DNA of 64,000 bases, taken from positions 620,001 through 684,000 of the forward strand of contig OZ257147.1 in NCBI GenBank assembly GCA_965279285.1, written 5' to 3'. This document shows positions 60,901 through 64,000 of this stretch, in pieces (position 1 is the first letter of the stretch; the number at the start of each line of letters is the position of its first letter). The translations under genes were made by a program, and so were the position numbers. The notes beneath the pieces are model-generated. The model did not search any database. It had not been told where the DNA came from and saw only the letters and a list, made by a program, of their open reading frames with translations. Source of the DNA: G965279335 sp965279285. Lineage in GTDB: Bacteria > Pseudomonadota > Gammaproteobacteria > DSM-16500.

Positions 60901-61673
60901 CTTTGATGAACTTAGGAAATGCTTATTGGGCCTTAGGAAAGCCAAAGAAACAAAAAGATTTTTTAGAACAAGCATTAACAATTCGACAAACATATTATGG
61001 TCAGGATCATGTCGAGGTGGCAAAAATATTAGGAAACTTGAGTAATTCATATCGAGATTCCAAAGATCCTATGACAGCAATAAAATACGGGGAACAAGCA
61101 TTAAGAATATTTAAAAATAATTATGGCGAGAATAGTTGGAATGTTGGAATTGCTATATACAATTTGGCATTAAGTTATTCGAAAACGAATGAGATACAAC
61201 ATGCATTTGAGCTGGCTAAGCGGGCTTATGAAATATTTTCTATTGATAAAGAAGATATAGATCATCCCTATACTCAAAGTGCTGAGGATTTGTTAGAGCA
61301 GCTAAAATTGCTTTTGCCAAAAAATCCAGTGCCTGCACTGGATGACGGTGAAGAAGAATTACAAAAAGCGATTCAATTATCGCGTGATATTGCACAACAA
61401 CAATCAAAACAATCTCAAGCTTTAATAGCTACTTCTGCTGCCCAACCACAACCTCCTGTAGATGCTAAAAATGGTGGTAATAGCACGTTAAGTTTAGCTG
61501 CTTTGGTTGTTAGTGCTTCTGCCATTTTTTCATCTTCTTCCACTGCTGTAGCACCAGCAAATGCACAAAATTCAAATCTTGCAGTAACTGCCGCTGCAAC
61601 AAATCCAGTATCTGTTGTGCCAGATGATGATGAAGATGAATTAGAAAAAGCGAAGCAATTATCACTTGGTTAG
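54909..61673 (+). CDS. Giant NTase / double NB-ARC / TPR protein with UIM-like tail (array gene 5)
   Basis: A 2254-residue paralog starting behind AGGAGGAAGT. NTase motif at 231; repeat-encoded VGTLRFAHPTN near 644; NB-ARC 1 P-loop GLGGIGKTQ at 821 with SNWLAVYDN-type Walker B and SIHRLVQEV; NB-ARC 2 P-loop GLGGVGKTQ at 1359 with SIHQLLQEV; about 10 TPRs at 1741-2128 with YGKDHW linkers. The C-terminus differs from genes 3 and 4 and carries two ubiquitin-interacting-motif-like stretches: DDGEEELQKAIQLSRD (2145-2160) and PDDDEDELEKAKQLSLG at the very end, separated by a Ser/Ala-rich linker. Acid-rich ends of this kind also fit the E-block signals of Dot/Icm substrates. The tail is homologous to that of array gene 2, which suggests tail exchange. 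Confidence 0.85.
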   Translation: MQRNPSALTVENRPIKSSEYFRFHEQLKTATELQQDVPLDIVINYLGPDLGLIDRLQTVAEYTLQLAEGQKGSHQAYEHVLQTVFYYQAILALSKRYQLEYYQPVIVEQLKTMERIFPKLVFEEVSVHDEKQVVIQDFQLNYQNNNPHKKELTAIRDFAKKQLKIYQEQSHNSDLKMMTNGTAQKPVSMQAIYRDISQKIRTLFTAIISESIVQYQKLTGVYPPCAYSFIALGSLAREEITPYSDIEFGILIEDKLDDSINNKNKVYFRNLCRLINFKLLALAETPASFISKEFGENIGDLLGAEKHALIPKGFCFDAFVTGGYKNPLGKRDEKGELVFELIGTPSELADFQDEKHYDEKGKLVSEPLLPGSLTQARLIISNQTDEQLLKQYHKKISAYLSQPAKQLWGKPLDSSLNLTLYQTRALELLVADIGRFRPKLGKQEEGGRSFAAKHDLYRLPNMMFDQLALYFNLTETNLWEQLNALANSTTAMRPVLFNPAAAKNLVRAINQVTEYRLATYLTLEEQAESVELTDDLEKAMTVSNSNDLAQKVFYLPKEPVFDLYRTLIPFWHAMRGFRDSKGQDINGFNNPVFGNFYTKASWVEANMQLLLQGHPQALSLLQPELKKILVSPSVAINVDEKDSVGTLRFAHPTNITNARRDLEVEQAFIFYMAGQAYLESNSALIEAQDYLIRALTIFQNNNKIIYSAEILNCYLGLSWSSWLQQDSTSAQSHYAKALQLIQTQFGEGHPYYAECKKLDFYLQQKPGQLPNLKLPERIGNWHIPPDNKHFIGRTETLKKLTAHFKPAQAGMKICFLSTISGLGGIGKTQVALKFLHHSGHDYALRLWFRAEQEHTLLQDYIELAERFRLMAMGERLSEKEVISKVRKHLENNSDWLAVYDNATDYASIKPFLPTRGGHVVITTRRSKETLEKELKAEKNIDATTLEIDKFSPEEALEYLKSMTERGGEEEQAMNALAKELDYLPLALAQAAAYIKRRGITTQDYQERYKTSQQYLLKDKLLPADSHSRPVATTWEVTLQAIQEEEQKAGEPPLALAVLQAISYLYADQIPQTLLVQWLKITHLTDEKAAPAQLNNVLERLAAYSMIHKNNSKIELENTVSIHRLVQEVIRNRGLSLPTKANPQLIKVDDKKAEVKKTPVPKPITVGDNKVDSKIAATLSKPKSEEEKKKEREKEIALDKAFHLKQQSKNIYQQGKQSDFKAVEATLRKSIEIYQQYKDSYAGELCDALLDLALLLHAQGNVQSKQAAQKYLAEAKQCLDKPYGKADAKQSRCKTVEWYLDSKRDNSIFAIKTYASFDAWQLPLNNDEFFVGRESLIEKLNQHCRPDQAYQMLVLSAVSGLGGVGKTQLATYYLYHAKHQYNLRAWFRAENSTLLLADYRNFAKDFDLIPLDEKTPKKEVIAAVKRYLERHPDWLAVYDNAGSYEEVKEFLPTKGGHLIVTTRRQEYDDVGIKVAVDVFSEPEALAYLKKLTGIQNQDQTMIELAKTLGCLPLAIGQAGAYIKEQNITIQHYLNDFKQSAAKLLAAKELALDNRSETVATTWDISLRAIEQDEEKNNEPHLSLPILQAMAHLNEQDIQRDILEKWLVDQKKAPDSIAAKLILDKVVGYLKNYSLIYVDINQKTVSIHQLLQEVIRTKFLSISSEKEVVYVMHEEKGIQADNKMEVCKCLDSLAVSTTEEFDRKTFALENELRQKVLLPHLERLLDHYENIATIKPATNKELALLLLNIGNVLLNQGQTRIVKQHYQRALQIGKAHYGAKAPLVARILNSLANVYGDLGDAKTQKILLEEALNIKYEQYGKDHWQVAITLTNLADAYGDLGDTKKKIELLEQALVIDERHYGKNHAEVAMTLVSLGSAYGELGDMKNMKKKKALVQRALDIEEACYGKEHWQVAKTLNSLAIALDALGDASKAKTLLKRALIIQKKYYGEKHWETAITLCNLANIFGSLADPLEKKNLLEQVLIIEKLHYGDDHWQVATALMNLGNAYWALGKPKKQKDFLEQALTIRQTYYGQDHVEVAKILGNLSNSYRDSKDPMTAIKYGEQALRIFKNNYGENSWNVGIAIYNLALSYSKTNEIQHAFELAKRAYEIFSIDKEDIDHPYTQSAEDLLEQLKLLLPKNPVPALDDGEEELQKAIQLSRDIAQQQSKQSQALIATSAAQPQPPVDAKNGGNSTLSLAALVVSASAIFSSSSTAVAPANAQNSNLAVTAAATNPVSVVPDDDEDELEKAKQLSLG
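56837..56866 (-). repeat. 30-bp palindromic repeat inside coding sequence
   Basis: An unmutated core copy in frame in array gene 5, translated as VGTLRFAHPTN, at the site homologous to those in array genes 1 and 4. Confidence 0.9.
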
Positions 61674-61719
61674 TTTATTAAAATAATGAAGTTATTTTTT
61701 AATTTAGGAGAAATTAAAA

Positions 61720-64000
61720 ATGGTATTATCGTCTGCGATCAATAAATCAAATAAGTCTCCAGAATATCTTCATCTCCGCGAACAACTTAACGCAGTGGCG
61801 TGCTTTCCACAAAGTAATGATCAAAAAAATAATCCCGTGGATGTAGTGATGGGTTATCTGGGCGCTGAAGCTATTGATGTACTACGAACAGAGGCGGAAA
61901 ATTGTTTGCGTCTTGCTGAGCAGCATGCGCAAAGCCATGTGGGTTATGACTATTGTTTACGTGCAGTATTTTATTATCAAGCAGCCAGTGTGTTGTCACA
62001 GCAACATGAATTAAAGAAAGAACAAGCTGCGATTTTGCAGTCATTACATGCCATCAATCAACATTTTCCAGTCCTAGCATTTGAGTCTGCTCTGTTGCCT
62101 TCTGTTACAAATAGCAAGGCAGTGGATCTGCAGCAGTTACAAAAAAATCCCCATAAAGAAAAACTTAACGCAATTCGTCAATGGGCAAGAGATGAATTGG
62201 AGCGTTATCAAACACAAGCATGGTCTGTATCTGCAAAAACTGTGTTGCCTATTATCCCTGCATTAACGGCCTCCTTAAGAAATAAGCCGATTTGCTTTGA
62301 AGAGCATGTAGTGAAAGGTGATGGCAATTGTGGATTTACAGCATTAGCAACCAACCGCACTGAAGTGGTTGCTCTGTTTCTCGATTGCGCCACTCAAGCA
62401 GAAATTAGAAAATTTCTGGCGCCCGAGATTAAAGCTTTATTGCGTGAAAACCGTCAGTTGTCATTACACACTGAACAAACACAAAAACTGTTTTCTGGGT
62501 GGGATGCATTAGATAATAAAACTGATGCTTTAGTAAGAAGCATCAATGATCAATTGGAAAAAGTTTCGATAGATGTTAAATCGTCTTCTGTTTTTCGCCG
62601 TCAAGGATTAGAAGGCTTAATTAAATTACTCGCAAATTCTTCTGAGCCTTTTAAGCAAAAATCGCTATCAGATTTGCAGCAGCTGCAATCACAATTATCT
62701 CAACTGCATGAACAATTAGATGTATGTTGTGCCAGCATGGAATTATTTCGTCGCTACGTGCAACAGAGCTTAGGTGGTACGGAGTGGTTGGGTTACCGCA
62801 GTGCTTTATTGTTTGCCCGCTTAAAAAATTACAGCGTATATATTTTTCATCAACCTTCTGCTAAGCGTTCTGAACTTGCATTATTGGAAAAGCACGAAAG
62901 CGCGAATGCTACCAACACTTTCTATTTATTACATACTGGTCGTTACACCCATTATAATATATTGACAGAAACAAGCACACCGCTTGCTAAAAATTTCAAG
63001 GAAGCGTCGAAAGAACGTGTGTTAACCATGCAAAGTATTTATCAAACCGTCAGCCAACGTTTAAAAGCATTGCTAATCGATATTATTGCAGAAAGTGTTG
63101 CTGATTATCATATGTTAACTAAACAGCATCCGCCTTGTGGTTATACCTTTATTGCTTTGGGCTCTTTAGCCAGAGAAGCAATTACACCATATTCGGATCT
63201 TGAATTTGGTTTGTTAATTGAAGATAAAAAAAATAAAGATAGCAATGAAAAAAATAAAATCTATTTTCGCAATCTCTGTCGTTTGATCAATCTTAAATTA
63301 TTAGCCTTAGGCGAAACACCCGCCAATATTTTAAATATTAAGATGCCGAAAGTGGATGGTAAAGCCATACTTAATCCTATTCCCAAAGGACTCTGTTTTG
63401 ATGCCTGTGTTGATGGTGGCTATAAAAATCCCTTAGGTAAACGCGATGTAAAAGGCGAGTTGATTTTCGAATTAATTGGCACACCAACAGAACTTGCTGA
63501 TTACCAACAAGAACAGCATTACCAAAAAGTCGATGAAAAAAATAATCAACCTGCAGGAAAACTGGTTAGTGAACCATTATTGCCTGGCTCATTAACTCAG
63601 GCGCGTTTACTGGTTTCAGGCCAAGCGAATAAGTTGCTAATCAATATTAATAAAGAACAGCAAGCCAGTGATTTCTTGTTAATTCAGTATCAACAAAAAA
63701 TAATCGACTATTTAAAACAATCCGCTACGCATCTATGGGGCAGTCCATTATTAGCTAATGTTTCTTTCAGCAGACGCCAAGCAAAGGCTCTGGACTTATT
63801 AGCGGCTGATCTGGCTCGATTTCGTCCGCGTTTCGGTAAACAAGAAGAAAATAACCGCAGTTATTCGGTCAAACACGATCTGTATCGTTTGTTGGATATG
63901 ATTTTTGATCAGCTCGCTTTATATTATGACCTTCCTACGCACAGTCTTTGGGATCAGCTTAACACCTTATCGCAAGCAACGGATAAACATCCTGCGTTCT
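61720..64000 (+). CDS. OTU-like protease / NTase giant protein, 5' part (array gene 6)
   Basis: Open from the ATG at 61720 (AGGAGAAATTAAAA upstream, 46 bp after gene 5) to the end of the window, 760 codons with no stop. N-terminus: KSPEYLHLREQLNAV and helices homologous to the other members. Then an inserted OTU-type domain: VVKGDGNCGFTAL (D201, C204) and, at its end, GRYTHYNIL (H411, with N413), the usual catalytic trio, about 210 residues apart. The NTase motif ALGSLAREAITPYSDLEFG follows at 479, with the same downstream segment (GYKNPLGKRD...FELIGTP, LPGSLTQARL). NB-ARC and TPR parts, if present, lie beyond the window. The OTU signature is stronger here than in array gene 2. It is probably a cysteine deubiquitinase by family. 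Confidence 0.8.
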   Translation, partial: MVLSSAINKSNKSPEYLHLREQLNAVACFPQSNDQKNNPVDVVMGYLGAEAIDVLRTEAENCLRLAEQHAQSHVGYDYCLRAVFYYQAASVLSQQHELKKEQAAILQSLHAINQHFPVLAFESALLPSVTNSKAVDLQQLQKNPHKEKLNAIRQWARDELERYQTQAWSVSAKTVLPIIPALTASLRNKPICFEEHVVKGDGNCGFTALATNRTEVVALFLDCATQAEIRKFLAPEIKALLRENRQLSLHTEQTQKLFSGWDALDNKTDALVRSINDQLEKVSIDVKSSSVFRRQGLEGLIKLLANSSEPFKQKSLSDLQQLQSQLSQLHEQLDVCCASMELFRRYVQQSLGGTEWLGYRSALLFARLKNYSVYIFHQPSAKRSELALLEKHESANATNTFYLLHTGRYTHYNILTETSTPLAKNFKEASKERVLTMQSIYQTVSQRLKALLIDIIAESVADYHMLTKQHPPCGYTFIALGSLAREAITPYSDLEFGLLIEDKKNKDSNEKNKIYFRNLCRLINLKLLALGETPANILNIKMPKVDGKAILNPIPKGLCFDACVDGGYKNPLGKRDVKGELIFELIGTPTELADYQQEQHYQKVDEKNNQPAGKLVSEPLLPGSLTQARLLVSGQANKLLININKEQQASDFLLIQYQQKIIDYLKQSATHLWGSPLLANVSFSRRQAKALDLLAADLARFRPRFGKQEENNRSYSVKHDLYRLLDMIFDQLALYYDLPTHSLWDQLNTLSQATDKHPAF

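Noticed and set aside
25706..64000. Reading the array simply as anti-phage Avs-type STAND genes
   Set aside because: NB-ARC plus TPR fits, but no nuclease or other known Avs effector domain is present, and OTU and UIM-like parts point to eukaryotic targets. It is kept only as an alternative hypothesis.
1..64000. tRNA or rRNA genes
   Set aside because: I saw no cloverleaf-like or rRNA-like conserved sequence on reading through the window, though I could not run a dedicated search.

Overview
The window is AT-rich DNA that reads like a gammaproteobacterium adapted to life inside eukaryotic cells, most likely from or near the Legionellales. That placement is inferred from gene content: eukaryotic-type domains (SET, ankyrin, OTU, ubiquitin-interacting motifs, NB-ARC, TPR), a DbpA helicase, and four perfect CTTAAG-N5-YTTAAG tandem half-sites of the kind bound by PmrA/BasR regulators. 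PmrA controls Dot/Icm effector genes in Legionella and Coxiella. No marker gene in the window fixes the genus.

Positions 1-9.5 kb: the end of a VOC protein, a PIN toxin/Phd-type antitoxin pair with its operator, one unrecognised gene, then three minus-strand genes for coiled-coil proteins. Two of these are full SET-like + ankyrin + coiled-coil proteins with basic, NLS-like patches; the third is a short relative. Each of the three starts behind the same PmrA-type box placed exactly 10 nt before a -10 element. Positions 9.5-21 kb: a (6-4)-type iron-sulfur photolyase, decayed and intact toxin-antitoxin modules, a membrane protein that is a fourth member of the PmrA-box set, an M29-like peptidase, a secreted protein with duplicated Cys motifs, a polysaccharide deacetylase, DbpA and an RNA methyltransferase. 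Positions 21-25.7 kb: a scarred zone with a broken PAS gene, IS5- and IS30-type fragments, a truncated HTH gene and a compact three-gene operon of unknown role.

Positions 25.7-64 kb: a tandem array of six very large paralogous plus-strand genes, the last running off the window. Four share the order helical N-terminus, nucleotidyltransferase-like domain (GSLAREE...YSD), NB-ARC, second NB-ARC, kinesin-light-chain-type TPRs. The second gene replaces the NB-ARC pair with an N-terminal OTU-like protease and an Ulp1-like (CE clan) protease, and the sixth carries an OTU domain in front of the nucleotidyltransferase. Tails of the second and fifth genes, and a decayed remnant before the first, carry ubiquitin-interacting-motif-like sequences. 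The array is mosaic, contains copied gene tails, and has been invaded by a frameshifted HigB/intact HigA module. This multi-gene family is the best candidate for an undescribed system.

A 30-bp palindromic repeat (GTAGGGTGGGCAAAGC... with arms GGTGGGCA/TGCCCACC) occurs at 16 places. Most copies form back-to-back inverted pairs inside 125-170 bp MITE-like elements whose outer arms read GTAACTATTCAGC. Three paralogous giant genes carry the repeat in frame at the same site, where it encodes VGTLRFAHPTN.
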